A DNA stretch of 64,000 nucleotides, from the NCBI RefSeq assembly GCF_001424345.1, contig NZ_LMPF01000023.1:63006-127005 (forward strand), in the 5' to 3' direction. A model generated the notes under the pieces. It was not told where the DNA came from and ran no database searches. It was given only the letters and a program-made list of their open reading frames with translations. Positions 24,246 through 33,177 of this stretch are shown piece by piece. Origin of the DNA: Burkholderia sp. Leaf177 (GTDB lineage: Bacteria; Pseudomonadota; Gammaproteobacteria; Burkholderiales; Burkholderiaceae). Within the stretch, counting starts at the first letter, position 1; each line of letters starts with the position of its first letter. Position numbers and translations under genes: made by a program.

Positions 24246-26192
24246 CTATGCATGCGTGGCGGCTTGACCGCCGAGATACGCCTCGATCACGCGCTCGTCG
24301 GCCTGGATATCCGCGGGCCGGCCCTCGGCGATCTTCTGACCGAAATCCAGCACTGAAACCGTGTCGCACACACTCATGACCACATCCATGTGATGCTCGA
24401 TCAGGATCAGCGTGATGCCGTGCGCGCGCACCTTGCGGATGATCGCGACGAGTTCCTTGATGTCGGGCGCGGTCAGGCCAGCGGCGGGTTCATCGAGCAG
24501 AAGAAGCTGGGGATCGAGCGCCAGAGCGCGGGCAATCTCGAGCAGCCGCTGCTTGCCATAAGGAAGATTGCGCGCTTCCTCGGAAGCCACCGCTTCAAGA
24601 CCGACGAAGCGCAACATGCTGAACGCACGCTCGCGCGCCGCATGTTCCTCGCGCCGATACCGCGGCGTCATCAGGCCGACATCGGCGAGATTCGCCTTGA
24701 ACGTATGGTGCAATCCGACCAGCACGTTTTCCAGCGCGGTCATTTCGCCGAACAGTTGCACGTTCTGGAACGTGCGCGCGATGCCCGACAACGCGATCTT
24801 CGACGACGTCTTTCCGGCAATCGATTCGCCGTCATAGTCGATAGACCCGGCCGTCGGAACATAGATGCCGGTCAGCACGTTCATCATCGTGCTCTTGCCC
24901 GAACCGTTCGGTCCGATCAAGCCGTGAATGGAGCCGCGCCGCACGCTCAGGTTCACGTTGTTCAGCGCTTTAAGGCCGCTGAACTGCATCAGGATCCCGC
25001 GCAGATCGATGATGTTTTCCGTGCCTTGCGAACGAATGGCAATCACCGCGTCGTGACCTTCGCCCGAGAGTTCATCGGTCTTGATCGTGACGGGACGGCG
25101 TCTGCCGTGCAGCACGATCTTTCGCACGAAACCGACCACGCCGTCCTGCAGGTAATACACCACCAGCAGGATCATCAGGCCGAAGATGGTCAGCCGCCAG
25201 TCAGTGAGTGCATCGATCCAGAACGAGAAGATGGCGAGACCCGCCGTGCCTGCAACCGGGATAAACACCTTTTGCAACGTGGTCACCTTGCGCGACAACG
25301 CAACGACCGCGCCGATGGCGACGACCACGGCGAGCACGGTCGCGACGCTGCGGAACATCGCGATGTCATCGAGCAGCTTGGGCAGCAACACGATGATCGT
25401 GGAACCCAGTATTGCGCCCGTGCGTGTTTTCCGGCCGCCCATGATGATGGCAAGCAGGAACAGGATGGTGAGTTCGAAGTTATACGTATTGGGCGAAATA
25501 TATTGTTCGGAATACGAATAAAGACACCCCGCGAGGCCCGCGAAACCGGCGCTGATGACGAACGCATAAACCTTGTATCGATACACTGAAACACCCATGC
25601 AATCCGATGCGATCGGTGAATCCCGAAGTGCTTCGAACGCGCGGCCGAGATGCGACTTGAGTATGCGATGCACCACGATCATCGATATCACCAGCAGCAC
25701 CGCGACGAGCCAGTAGAAACCGTCTTCGCTCATGCTTTGACCGGCGAAGATGGGCTTTGGAATTTTCAGTCCCATCGGACCGTTGGTGAGAAAATCCATC
25801 TCGTTGATCAGGATCTGGATGATCGTGCCGAACGCGAGCGTGACCATTGCAAGGTAAGGCCCGGAGACGCGCAACGCGGGCAACGCGAGGATCGCACCGA
25901 ACCCCGCAGTCACCAGAATCGCAAGCGGCGCGGTCACGTAAAACGGCATTCCGAGCTTGATGAACAACACGCCCGCCGTGTACGCGCCCACGCCGAACAA
26001 ACCCGCGTGACCGAGCGATACCTGGCCCGTGTAGCCCACCACGATATCGAGCCCGAACAACAGGATCGCGTAGATCATGATGGTTTCAACGAGGTGAATA
26101 TAGTAAGGATTCCCGGACGCTATGGGAAAGATCGCGAGCGCGGCGAGACCGAGCACGGCGGCCGCGAGTTTGACTGGCTTGGCGGAATTCAT
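24246..26192 (-). CDS. Fused LivM permease - LivG ATPase, branched-chain amino acid importer
   Basis: A 648-residue two-domain protein. The N-terminal half (about 1-360) is a LivM permease with some eight to ten transmembrane segments, including GYTGQVSLGHAGLFGVGAY and the coupling loop RAFEALRDSPIASDCMGVS. The C-terminal half (about 385-645) is a LivG ATPase: GPNGSGKST, ARTFQNVQLF, NLPYGKQRLLEIARAL and LLLDEPAAGL. The usual LSGGQ is NLPYGKQR, as is normal for LivG. The ATG at 26192 is preferred because GAGG is 6 nt upstream, whereas an ATG at 26204 overlapping the livH stop has a poor site. The fusion removes one subunit-assembly step. Confidence 0.9.
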   Translation of the reverse strand: MNSAKPVKLAAAVLGLAALAIFPIASGNPYYIHLVETIMIYAILLFGLDIVVGYTGQVSLGHAGLFGVGAYTAGVLFIKLGMPFYVTAPLAILVTAGFGAILALPALRVSGPYLAMVTLAFGTIIQILINEMDFLTNGPMGLKIPKPIFAGQSMSEDGFYWLVAVLLVISMIVVHRILKSHLGRAFEALRDSPIASDCMGVSVYRYKVYAFVISAGFAGLAGCLYSYSEQYISPNTYNFELTILFLLAIIMGGRKTRTGAILGSTIIVLLPKLLDDIAMFRSVATVLAVVVAIGAVVALSRKVTTLQKVFIPVAGTAGLAIFSFWIDALTDWRLTIFGLMILLVVYYLQDGVVGFVRKIVLHGRRRPVTIKTDELSGEGHDAVIAIRSQGTENIIDLRGILMQFSGLKALNNVNLSVRRGSIHGLIGPNGSGKSTMMNVLTGIYVPTAGSIDYDGESIAGKTSSKIALSGIARTFQNVQLFGEMTALENVLVGLHHTFKANLADVGLMTPRYRREEHAARERAFSMLRFVGLEAVASEEARNLPYGKQRLLEIARALALDPQLLLLDEPAAGLTAPDIKELVAIIRKVRAHGITLILIEHHMDVVMSVCDTVSVLDFGQKIAEGRPADIQADERVIEAYLGGQAATHA

Positions 26193-26200
26193 CGCGGTCC

Positions 26201-27076
26201 TCATACCTTCTTGATCGCGGTTTTGCCGAACAGGCCGGCCGGTTTCAGCGCCAGCACGATCAGCAACAGCACGAGGCCCGGCACGTCCTTGTAGCCGGTG
26301 GAAAGATAAAAGCCGGTGGTGGTTTCGGCTATCCCGAGAATCATCCCGCCCACGATGATTCCCATGCCGCTCGACAACCCGCCAATGATCGCCACCGCGA
26401 AAGCCTTCAGTCCGAGCACGGCGCCCATGGTCGCGCCCGTCAGTGTGAGCGGCGCGATCAGCACGCCCGCAAATGCGGCCGTCAGCGACGACAACGCGTA
26501 TGAAAACGTGATCACGAGCCCCGTGTTGATGCCCATCAGCGCGGCGGCATCGCGGTCATTCGCGGTCGCGACCACGGCTTTGCCGAAGATCGTCTTGCGG
26601 TTGAAGAACTCCACCGCCAGCATCATCAGAAGCGCACCGCCGACAACCAGGAGTTCCATCGGCAGGATGTTGGCGCCGAGGACTTTCATCGGCGCTTCGG
26701 GCAACGGCGACGGGAAGCGCAGGTCGTCTCGTCCCCAGACGTTTTCCGCGACGTTCTTGAAGATGATTCCAAGCGCGATGGTCGACATGATCCAGCCGAA
26801 TTCCGACTTGATCTTGATTGCCGGGCGCACGCCGATGCGTTCAACCAGCGCGCCTTGCGCCAGGCCGAAAATACACACGATCGGAATCATCAGCCAGTAA
26901 TTCACGCCGATGGAAACCAGCGTCAGGCCCACGAGCGCGCCGAGCATCAGCGCATCGCCTTGCCCGAAATTGAGCGTGCCCGAGGTCGCGAAAGTCAGCT
27001 GATAACCGAACGCGATCACCGCGTAGATCATGCCGAGCGCGATGCCGCTATAAATGAGCTGCAGAAGGATGGCCAT
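26201..27076 (-). CDS. livH: Branched-chain amino acid ABC transporter permease LivH
   Basis: A 291-residue permease with about eight transmembrane segments. The LivH features are ALGMIYAVIAFGYQLTFATSGTLNFGQGD at the start and LKAFAVAIIGGLSSGMGIIVGG in the second half, with ATANDRDAAALMGI as coupling loop. It overlaps the LivM-LivG reading frame region by a few nt and forms the second half of the membrane channel. Confidence 0.9.
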   Translation of the reverse strand: MAILLQLIYSGIALGMIYAVIAFGYQLTFATSGTLNFGQGDALMLGALVGLTLVSIGVNYWLMIPIVCIFGLAQGALVERIGVRPAIKIKSEFGWIMSTIALGIIFKNVAENVWGRDDLRFPSPLPEAPMKVLGANILPMELLVVGGALLMMLAVEFFNRKTIFGKAVVATANDRDAAALMGINTGLVITFSYALSSLTAAFAGVLIAPLTLTGATMGAVLGLKAFAVAIIGGLSSGMGIIVGGMILGIAETTTGFYLSTGYKDVPGLVLLLIVLALKPAGLFGKTAIKKV

Positions 27077-27143
27077 GTGGCGCGCCTTGAGATTGAAGGT
27101 GGCTGACGAAAGTCGCTGTTGCTCAAACGCGGCGCATAAGCAA

Positions 27144-27173
27144 AGCCGCGCCCGCCGTCAGGCGGGCGCGGCT
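27144..27173 (-). terminator. GC-rich hairpin between the Liv binding-protein gene and livH
   Basis: A perfect 13-bp GC-rich stem (AGCCGCGCCCGCC and complement) with a 4-nt loop, followed on the minus strand by TTTG. In this position it may cause partial termination or protect the upstream message, giving more binding protein than membrane components. Confidence 0.7.
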
Positions 27174-27191
27174 CGTGATTGCGCCGTGACC

Positions 27192-28406
27192 TCAGTTCGC
27201 GGCGGTCGTCGTCTGCTTGGTGCGCAGCTCGCCGCCGCCTTTCTTGTCGGCGTCGTAGGCGAACACCACACGTCCGCCCTTCACCTCGCCGACCACCGGC
27301 ACGTTGGCGCTGATCGCCTCGTGATCGTCCTTCGTGAAGGGTTTGTCGTAGACCATCACCACGCCCTCGACCTTCTTGTTCAGCCCTTCGAGCGCGGCCT
27401 TGACCTTCGGACCATCGGTCGATCCAGCCTGCGTAATCGCGGCCGCGAGCAAGTAGACGGAGTCGTAACCCTGTGCCGCGGAGACCGGCGAATCGATGCG
27501 GTTGTTCTTCGGCTTGAACTCGGCCAGATATGCATCGATAAACGCCTTCCTCTTGGCCGTGTTCGCTTCCTGGATGAACGTCTGCGGCATGCGCGCGCCT
27601 TCGCCGTTCGCGCCCGCGTTGTCGATGTAGTTGGCCATTGAAAGCGTCCAGCTTCCGATCAGCGGCACCTTCCAGCCGAGCTTGGCCATGCCGTTTGCAA
27701 TCTGCGCAAGCTCAGGCCCGATGCCATACGTCAGCACCGCCTCCGCGCCGGCTTCCTTCGCCTTCAGCAACTGGGCCGTCATGTCGACGTCCTTGATGTT
27801 GAACTTCTCGGTCGCGACCGGCTTGACGCCTTTCGCCGCCAGCGCCTTCTCCAGATCCTCGCGGCCAAGCTGACCATAGTTGGTCGAGTCGGCAAGAATC
27901 GCGACTTTCTTGAAGCCGCGTTTCGTAACGGCTTCCTCGACGATCATCGGCGCCTGGATCCTGTCAGACGCAGCGTTGCGGAAGACGTAGTTCTCCGGCT
28001 GATCGGCGAACTGCTTCGTAATGACGGAACCCGTCGCCACGTTGTTGAAGACCGGGATCTTGCCTTCCTGGAAGAAGCGTTGCGACGCGAGCGCCACGCC
28101 CGTGTTGATGTACCCCACCACCGCCACGACCTTTTCCTTGTTGATCAGCTCTTGCGCGATCTGGACGCCGCGCTCGTTCTTGGCTTCATCGTCACGTTCG
28201 ACGAGCACCAGTTGGCGCCCGAGCACGCCGCCCGACTTGTTGATCTCGGCGGTAGCGAGGCGCACGCCGTCGCGCATGCTCACGCCCATGGATGACGAAC
28301 CGCCGGTGAACGGTCCGTCGACGCCGATCTTGATCGGATCAGCGGCATAAGAAGTCGATGCAAACGCGAACGTTGCATAAGCAATGCAGGTCAATCGGGC
28401 GAGCAT
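27192..28406 (-). CDS. Branched-chain amino acid ABC transporter substrate-binding protein
   Basis: A 404-residue Leu/Ile/Val-binding (type 1 periplasmic binding) protein with signal peptide MLARLTCIAYATFAFASTSYA. Typical segments are IKIGVDGPFTGGSSSMGVSMRDG, EINKSGGVLGRQLVLVERDDEAKNERGVQIAQEL and VVAVVGYINTGVALASQ. The ATG at 28406 has TGGAG upstream. It is the first gene of the Liv cluster and is separated from livH by a hairpin. Ligand could be branched-chain amino acids, amides or other related solutes. Confidence 0.9.
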   Translation of the reverse strand: MLARLTCIAYATFAFASTSYAADPIKIGVDGPFTGGSSSMGVSMRDGVRLATAEINKSGGVLGRQLVLVERDDEAKNERGVQIAQELINKEKVVAVVGYINTGVALASQRFFQEGKIPVFNNVATGSVITKQFADQPENYVFRNAASDRIQAPMIVEEAVTKRGFKKVAILADSTNYGQLGREDLEKALAAKGVKPVATEKFNIKDVDMTAQLLKAKEAGAEAVLTYGIGPELAQIANGMAKLGWKVPLIGSWTLSMANYIDNAGANGEGARMPQTFIQEANTAKRKAFIDAYLAEFKPKNNRIDSPVSAAQGYDSVYLLAAAITQAGSTDGPKVKAALEGLNKKVEGVVMVYDKPFTKDDHEAISANVPVVGEVKGGRVVFAYDADKKGGGELRTKQTTTAAN

Positions 28407-28670
28407 GGTGGTCTCCACAGGGGTCTCGGTCTTTCGTTGTGCTTTTGTATGGAAGCTTTCCGAGTGTAGGAAATGTAAGATTTATTCAATATTCGGAGTT
28501 TCCCGGGGCGGGTTTTGGCGCATGCCAAGGCGTGCTGACGCCGGTTTCAGCCTGAGCGTTTGGCATGTCGCAGCACGACGTTCTCTGTCATAATGAGCCG
28601 CTTACGATTGCCACTTTTTGCCAATCAACGCCTTACATCGCCACGATCAGTTTTTCGCATTTGCAAATCC

Positions 28671-29507
28671 ATGCAGCCTTTTATCGTTCTGCTCGTACTG
28701 TTTTCCGCGCTGCTGCATGCAACCTGGAACGCGTTCCTCCACACCAGCGAAGACCGCGTCTGGCAGTTCGGGATGATGTCGTTTCCGTATATCGCGTGTT
28801 CCGCGGTTGCCCTGCTGTACGTTCCCGCGCCAGCACGCGAAAGCTGGCCATACATTGCCGCGTCGGCGATATTGCAATTCGGTTATTGCGTCGCGCTCGC
28901 GAAGGCCTATAAAGCCGGCGACTTCGGACAGATCTATCCGATCGCCCGCGGGCTTTCGCCACTGCTCGTGTTCGTGGGCGCATTCGTTTTCGCGGGTGAA
29001 CACCTTCGACCGCTCGCGTTGGCCGGTGTGATGCTGGTCTCGGTCGGCATTATTTCGCTCGCATTTCGCAAGCGCCGTTTCGCAACCGCGAGCGTACCGG
29101 CGGCGCTCGTGACGGGCGCGTTCATCTCGGCCTATACCATCGTGGATGGCATTGGCGTGCGTGTTGCCGGAACCAGCCTTGCGTACATTGCGTGGGTGTA
29201 CTTGCTGTTCAACGTGCCGTTCGCGGTGTTCGCACTGTATAAATACGGCGGCCCGCGTCAGCTGTTTTTAAGCGATACACGCCGTTCGATCCAAGGCATG
29301 GCGGGCGGCGCGATTGCGATGATTGCTTATGGCATCGTGGTTTTCGCGTTTCGTTATCTGCCGATTGCAATGGTCTCGGCGTTGCGCGAGCTCAGCTCCA
29401 TCTTTGCAGTGTTGATCAGCTGGATATTCCTGAATGAAAAGCTGACCGCGCGACGCGTAGTGGCGTGCGCGCTCGTCACGGCCGGCGCGGTCCTGATCAG
29501 GATTTAG
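28671..29507 (+). CDS. EamA/DMT-family membrane transporter
   Basis: A 278-residue protein with about ten transmembrane helices in the drug/metabolite transporter superfamily pattern. Two EamA repeats are visible: residues about 5-130 (ending GVMLVSVGIISLAFRKR) and about 145-278 (ALRELSSIFAVLISWIFLNEKLTARRVVACALVTAGAVLIRI). The ATG at 28671 begins directly with the first helix; an upstream in-frame ATG would add a charged stretch unlike the family. Substrate unknown. Confidence 0.8.
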   Translation: MQPFIVLLVLFSALLHATWNAFLHTSEDRVWQFGMMSFPYIACSAVALLYVPAPARESWPYIAASAILQFGYCVALAKAYKAGDFGQIYPIARGLSPLLVFVGAFVFAGEHLRPLALAGVMLVSVGIISLAFRKRRFATASVPAALVTGAFISAYTIVDGIGVRVAGTSLAYIAWVYLLFNVPFAVFALYKYGGPRQLFLSDTRRSIQGMAGGAIAMIAYGIVVFAFRYLPIAMVSALRELSSIFAVLISWIFLNEKLTARRVVACALVTAGAVLIRI

Positions 29508-29529
29508 TGCTTCTGGTTTTTCTTCGGCT

Positions 29530-30117
29530 TTATTTGGCGACCGGCGTTACTTCAACCGCAGTCGCGGAAATGAAGACTACGTGAACGGTATCGCCGGCTT
29601 TAAGCTTTTTGGCGGCCAGTTCAGGCGGCAAACCAAATGTATCGGTATGCCATGGTCCGCGGAGAGTAATCGTTTTCTTTTTCTGATCGATACTCTGCAC
29701 CGTTGCGATAATCTCGACTTCCTTTGCCGCACCGAAACCTGCTGTACCGGAAGCGGACGCAAACGCAGAAGTATCGACACGTTTTCTTAACCCTGCATCT
29801 TGAACCGTTGATTTTACCGCTCTGAGCAATAGCGCTTCCTTGATTAACACATCAACGCGATCGCCGATTTTAAGCGTATCGAAATTTGTAACCTGCGGTC
29901 CGACTGCCACTGGAATGACGTGGCCCTTGCGCCCTTTGAGCGAAATAGTCCGCGCGCCGGAATCAATGCCGACAATTTGAGCTTGGAGATGACGCGGCTC
30001 CGACGCCATGGCTGTCTTGATGGCGTCGTTAGTAAGCTGATCATCGTTTTGCGCGTTGACGTGCGCGCTCGCAAGCAAACACGCCAGCGATGCAGCCAAA
30101 ATCCATTTTGCGTTCAT
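29530..30117 (-). CDS. Secreted/periplasmic protein with two similar beta-rich repeats
   Basis: A 195-residue protein with signal peptide MNAKWILAASLACLLASAHVNA. Two related segments follow: about residues 46-92 (IVGIDSGARTISLKGRKGHVIPVAVG...LKIGDRVDVLI) and 135-185 (VQSIDQKKKTITLRGPWHTDTFGLP...LKAGDTVHVVFI), each a V..ID...I.L.G pattern ending in a K.GD.V.V strand, suggesting small beta-barrels. The protein at 32662-33177 has the same two-repeat plan. RBS CGGAG is good. A palindrome sits 34 nt upstream of the start. Function unknown. Confidence 0.75.
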   Translation of the reverse strand: MNAKWILAASLACLLASAHVNAQNDDQLTNDAIKTAMASEPRHLQAQIVGIDSGARTISLKGRKGHVIPVAVGPQVTNFDTLKIGDRVDVLIKEALLLRAVKSTVQDAGLRKRVDTSAFASASGTAGFGAAKEVEIIATVQSIDQKKKTITLRGPWHTDTFGLPPELAAKKLKAGDTVHVVFISATAVEVTPVAK

Positions 30118-30150
30118 GTATTCTCCGGGCGATAAAATCAGGAATCGCGC

Positions 30151-30179
30151 TCTGAATCAATTACATTATTTGATTCAGA
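30151..30179. promoter_or_regulatory. Inverted repeat upstream of the secreted protein gene
   Basis: Perfect 10-bp arms TCTGAATCAA (30151-30160) and TTGATTCAGA (30170-30179) separated by nine AT-rich bases. It lies 33 bp before the start codon at 30117, in a position suited to an operator. The binding protein is unknown. Confidence 0.55.
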
Positions 30180-30393
30180 TACGCGAACGCATTGAAGCGC
30201 TGACGATATTTATACCGTGCGCATCGTTGCGTTGTCCATGAAACCCGGCTGCAAGAATGGATAGTTACCGATTATCGAGCGAACCGGTCTTATATTTTTA
30301 TAATCGAATTGATTCAAGTAAATGAATTATAGGAAAGGATATGAACTTGAAGTCGTTAATCCTTTCCCAGACGAGCGTTGAAATGCTCAGCGT

Positions 30394-31560
30394 TCACGCA
30401 GCCCGGTTGTTACCTTGAAGTCGCAAGCGCGTGATTTCGGATGGCGCGGCAATCCGGATCGGCGGTCCCCAATATCCCGTTCCCCGGCTTGTGTAGACCC
30501 ATAAGTCGTTGAGCTTTTCGAGGCCGGCTACGAACGGCTGTTGAAGTCGCACAAAGAAGTTCCAGGGCAGGAATTGGCCGCCGTGCGTGTGGCCGGACAA
30601 TTGCAGCGTAAAGCCCGCTTGTGATGCCGCCGGCGCGCTGCGCGGCTGATGCGCGAGGAGCAGCCGGAACGTGATGTCGGCAGGCGCGCCGAAGATCGCC
30701 TTGGCCGGGTCGCTTTTATGCGCGGGATCGAAGCTGCCAGCGCCGTAATCAGTTACGCCCGCGATGACCGCGCGCTCGCCGTCGTGATCGACCACGACGT
30801 GCTCGTTCAGAAGCACCGTCAGCCCAAGGCGACGGAACTCTGCAATCCATTTATCGGCGCCCGCGTAATACTCGTGATTCCCGGTCACCAGAAACGCGCC
30901 ATGACGTGCCTTCAAATCGGAGAGCGGGCGGGTGTGCGCAGCGAGTTGCGGCACCGAGCCGTCGACCACGTCTCCAGTCACGGCAATCAGGTCGGGCGTG
31001 AGCGCATTGACCGCGGCCACGATCTTTTCCACGTACCCGCGCTTGATGGTCGGGCCAACGTGAATATCGCTGATTTGCACGATCGTGAATCCATGCAGCG
31101 CGGCAGGCAGGTTATCGATGAGTACATCCACGTTTTTCACAGCCGCCCGCCGGCGCGCGCTATAGATGCCGAACAACGTCACCAGCACGGCGAGCAATGG
31201 CACGCCGAGAGCGCTCCACGCCCTGAATCCCGGCCACGGATTGACGGCGTTTTCGCCGCTGCTTGCGAGATGCAATACAAGCAAAACAATGTCCCGAAGG
31301 AACGTCAGGACGAGCAACGAAGAGAAAAAGCCCATCACCAGGAGCCCGACCCATGCGAGACGATCCGACAGCGGTTGTTGCCCGATATTGCGCGCGATCA
31401 TCCCAAGGGGAATCAGCACGATGGACGCCACCAGCGCGATCACCGCGAGTATCTTGAGTGCGGGACTGACCGGCGCCACAGGAATCAGGCGCAAGCCGAT
31501 ATACACGTGAAACAAAATACCGATGCCGATTACGCGGATGAAAAATGCAGAACGTCGCAT
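30394..31560 (-). CDS. Membrane-anchored metallophosphoesterase, YaeI-like
   Basis: A 388-residue protein. Residues about 1-140 have four transmembrane helices. The C-terminal calcineurin-like domain has all metal motifs: SDIHVGP (DxH), GDVVDG, GNHEYY and SGHTHGGQ, in order. The active site lies on the face of the membrane carrying the C-terminus, probably periplasmic. YaeI-like relatives act on phosphoesters such as those in lipids or nucleotides; the substrate here is unknown. It starts at 31560 and has no close operon partner. Confidence 0.9.
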   Translation of the reverse strand: MRRSAFFIRVIGIGILFHVYIGLRLIPVAPVSPALKILAVIALVASIVLIPLGMIARNIGQQPLSDRLAWVGLLVMGFFSSLLVLTFLRDIVLLVLHLASSGENAVNPWPGFRAWSALGVPLLAVLVTLFGIYSARRRAAVKNVDVLIDNLPAALHGFTIVQISDIHVGPTIKRGYVEKIVAAVNALTPDLIAVTGDVVDGSVPQLAAHTRPLSDLKARHGAFLVTGNHEYYAGADKWIAEFRRLGLTVLLNEHVVVDHDGERAVIAGVTDYGAGSFDPAHKSDPAKAIFGAPADITFRLLLAHQPRSAPAASQAGFTLQLSGHTHGGQFLPWNFFVRLQQPFVAGLEKLNDLWVYTSRGTGYWGPPIRIAAPSEITRLRLQGNNRAA

Positions 31561-31732
31561 AGACCGCCTGGTAGAAGGTGAGGCCGGCTATAACCGGCGC
31601 GGGGCGCGCTGCAACTACGGCGACGTGTGAGATGCAAGTCGCCTGGGAACAAGGCCATTACAAAATGGCTTCTGATTCTACCGGTTCACTAAAAAGCCTG
31701 CCGGTGAGCGGGAACGGGACGACGACCCAAAA

Positions 31733-31759
31733 AAATAACCCGCCATGAGCGGGTTATTT
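31733..31759 (-). terminator. Intrinsic terminator after the DUF4148 gene
   Basis: An 11-bp stem AAATAACCCGC/GCGGGTTATTT with a 5-nt loop, followed on the minus strand by seven T. It terminates the gene at 31785-32084. Confidence 0.85.
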
Positions 31760-31784
31760 AATTCAAACCGAGTTCAGACGCCGC

Positions 31785-32084
31785 TCAGGGAGCCGATGCC
31801 GCCTTGGCTTTTGCCGCCGCGGACTTTTTCTGTGCGTTCTGGATGTTCTGCGGATAGTTGGTCTGGTCGCCGCTCGGGTTATAACCGTTCTTCTCCAGGT
31901 CCTTCAGTTCCGCATTCTTTTTAGCGCGGGCTGCTTTGCGATCGGCCTTGCGCTGCGCCTTTTGCTCCTGCTTCGGAGTAGAAGCGGCGGCATCGGCGGT
32001 TTGCGCCATGGCGACCGGAGCGGTCAAGCCAGCAGTTGCCACTGATACGACGACAGCCAATGCAGCCATGCGGATTCGATACAT
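31785..32084 (-). CDS. DUF4148-type secreted protein (paralog A)
   Basis: A 99-residue exported protein. It starts at 32084 with GGAG upstream and has a signal peptide (RMAALAVVVSVATAGLTAPVAMA). The mature part is Lys/Ala-rich and contains the DUF4148 core NAELKDLEKNGYNPSGDQTNYPQNIQNAQKK. The same core occurs in the gene at 38071-38382. Function unknown. It is very basic and may bind envelope polyanions, but that is only inferred from composition. Confidence 0.75.
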   Translation of the reverse strand: MYRIRMAALAVVVSVATAGLTAPVAMAQTADAAASTPKQEQKAQRKADRKAARAKKNAELKDLEKNGYNPSGDQTNYPQNIQNAQKKSAAAKAKAASAP

Positions 32085-32661
32085 GTCGAGATTCTCCACG
32101 GAAAGCGGTTTTTTTAGTGCGGCAGCGCCGGCGGCGTCCACCGCGTTTTGTCCTGCTGAAACTAAATGACTCAATGCGAGCCAGCCGGTTCCATGCTTTC
32201 GGCTTCGTAAGCCTCGTAAGCCATTTGCGCGGGCCGACTGATACGCGAACGTATATTAACCAACTCTTGTAACTCGGTGTAGCGCAAACGTAAGATGAAA
32301 ATCAGCATTCGCGATATACCGGCGGGTTGGAAATACGGCTCCTAGGTTTCGTCTATCACGCCAGGCAATGCCGGCAATCATCTTTAATTGGTGATCCTTA
32401 TCAATTTTAAAATGACGTCGCGCAATCGATTTTCCTAAGCAAAAAAAATCCACCCGGTTTGCGCCGGGTGGATCTTTCTTGCGACACCGCTTTGATCTCA
32501 GAGGTACTTCGACTGCTACGCCGCCGCGCTTCCAGGGAAGCTAAAACGGCCGGAAAATCCGGACGATTTATCGTTTGTCATCCAGCGGGGATCCAGATCA
32601 CTCACGATAGAAACATCATGAAGATTTGATGGGCGACGAGCTATCGGACGAATCCGACTGA
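32085..32661. other. 577-nt gene-free region
   Basis: No credible gene. It must contain the promoter of the DUF4148 gene on its left. It carries the hairpin at 32448-32473; an AT-rich stretch at 32240-32440 has no assignable element. A minus-strand open frame of 65 codons inside it overlaps that hairpin and is not believed. Confidence 0.5.
32448..32473. terminator. Bidirectional intrinsic terminator
   Basis: A 10-bp stem ATCCACCCGG with its complement and a 6-nt loop, flanked by eight A on the left (T tract for the minus strand) and CTTTCTT on the right. It most likely ends the transcript of the minus-strand gene at 32662-33177. Confidence 0.75.
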
Positions 32662-33177
32662 TCAGCGGAGGACTGCGCCGTTCGTCAGGGAAGCGGGATT
32701 CACCGCGTTCACGAGCACGCGCGTACCCGGCACGACCGCGCTGACTGCTGCAGGTGAATTCGCCTGCACCGTCAATTCGGCGCCCTGCTTGTCCCTGATT
32801 GTCATTGAACCGCGCTGGCTATCCACGCTCGTTACCTGCGCAATGGTTTCGTTGCCGTTTTCGGAAGGCAGCGCAGCGAGTTTGCTTGCCTCGAGCACGG
32901 TGAGACGGATGGGGCGCGCTGTCGTTCCGACCACTTTGGTGCCGGCCTTGAGCTTACCGAGATCGGAAACGTTCGCGCCGACCTGGAATGATTCCGTGGC
33001 GCCCTGTTCGTTCGTTACCGTCACGCGATGCGTATTCAGGTCGACCGATTGCACGTTGCCGCCGACACGAACCATCGTAGTGCCGTCGATAGAAGTTGCG
33101 AATGCGCTGGTCATCAGGATTGAGGACGCTGCCGCAATCATCGCGGCCTTGATGGATTTTTTAGACTTCAATTTCAT
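32662..33177 (-). CDS. Secreted protein with two similar beta-rich repeats (paralog)
   Basis: A 171-residue protein with a basic N-terminus and signal peptide (MKLKSKKSIKAAMIAAASSI...). The start at 33177 has AGGAG 7 nt upstream. Two related segments follow, about residues 38-85 (GNVQSVDLNTHRVTVTNEQG...LKAGTKVVG) and 110-160 (AQVTSVDSQRGSMTIRDKQG...VVPGTRVLV). The plan (V.S.D......T..N.QG, then GT.V.V) matches the protein at 29530-30117, so the two look paralogous. Function unknown. Confidence 0.75.
   Translation of the reverse strand: MKLKSKKSIKAAMIAAASSILMTSAFATSIDGTTMVRVGGNVQSVDLNTHRVTVTNEQGATESFQVGANVSDLGKLKAGTKVVGTTARPIRLTVLEASKLAALPSENGNETIAQVTSVDSQRGSMTIRDKQGAELTVQANSPAAVSAVVPGTRVLVNAVNPASLTNGAVLR

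Noticed and set aside
32256..32453. Minus-strand frame of 65 codons
   Set aside because: Starts inside a terminator hairpin and has no RBS.
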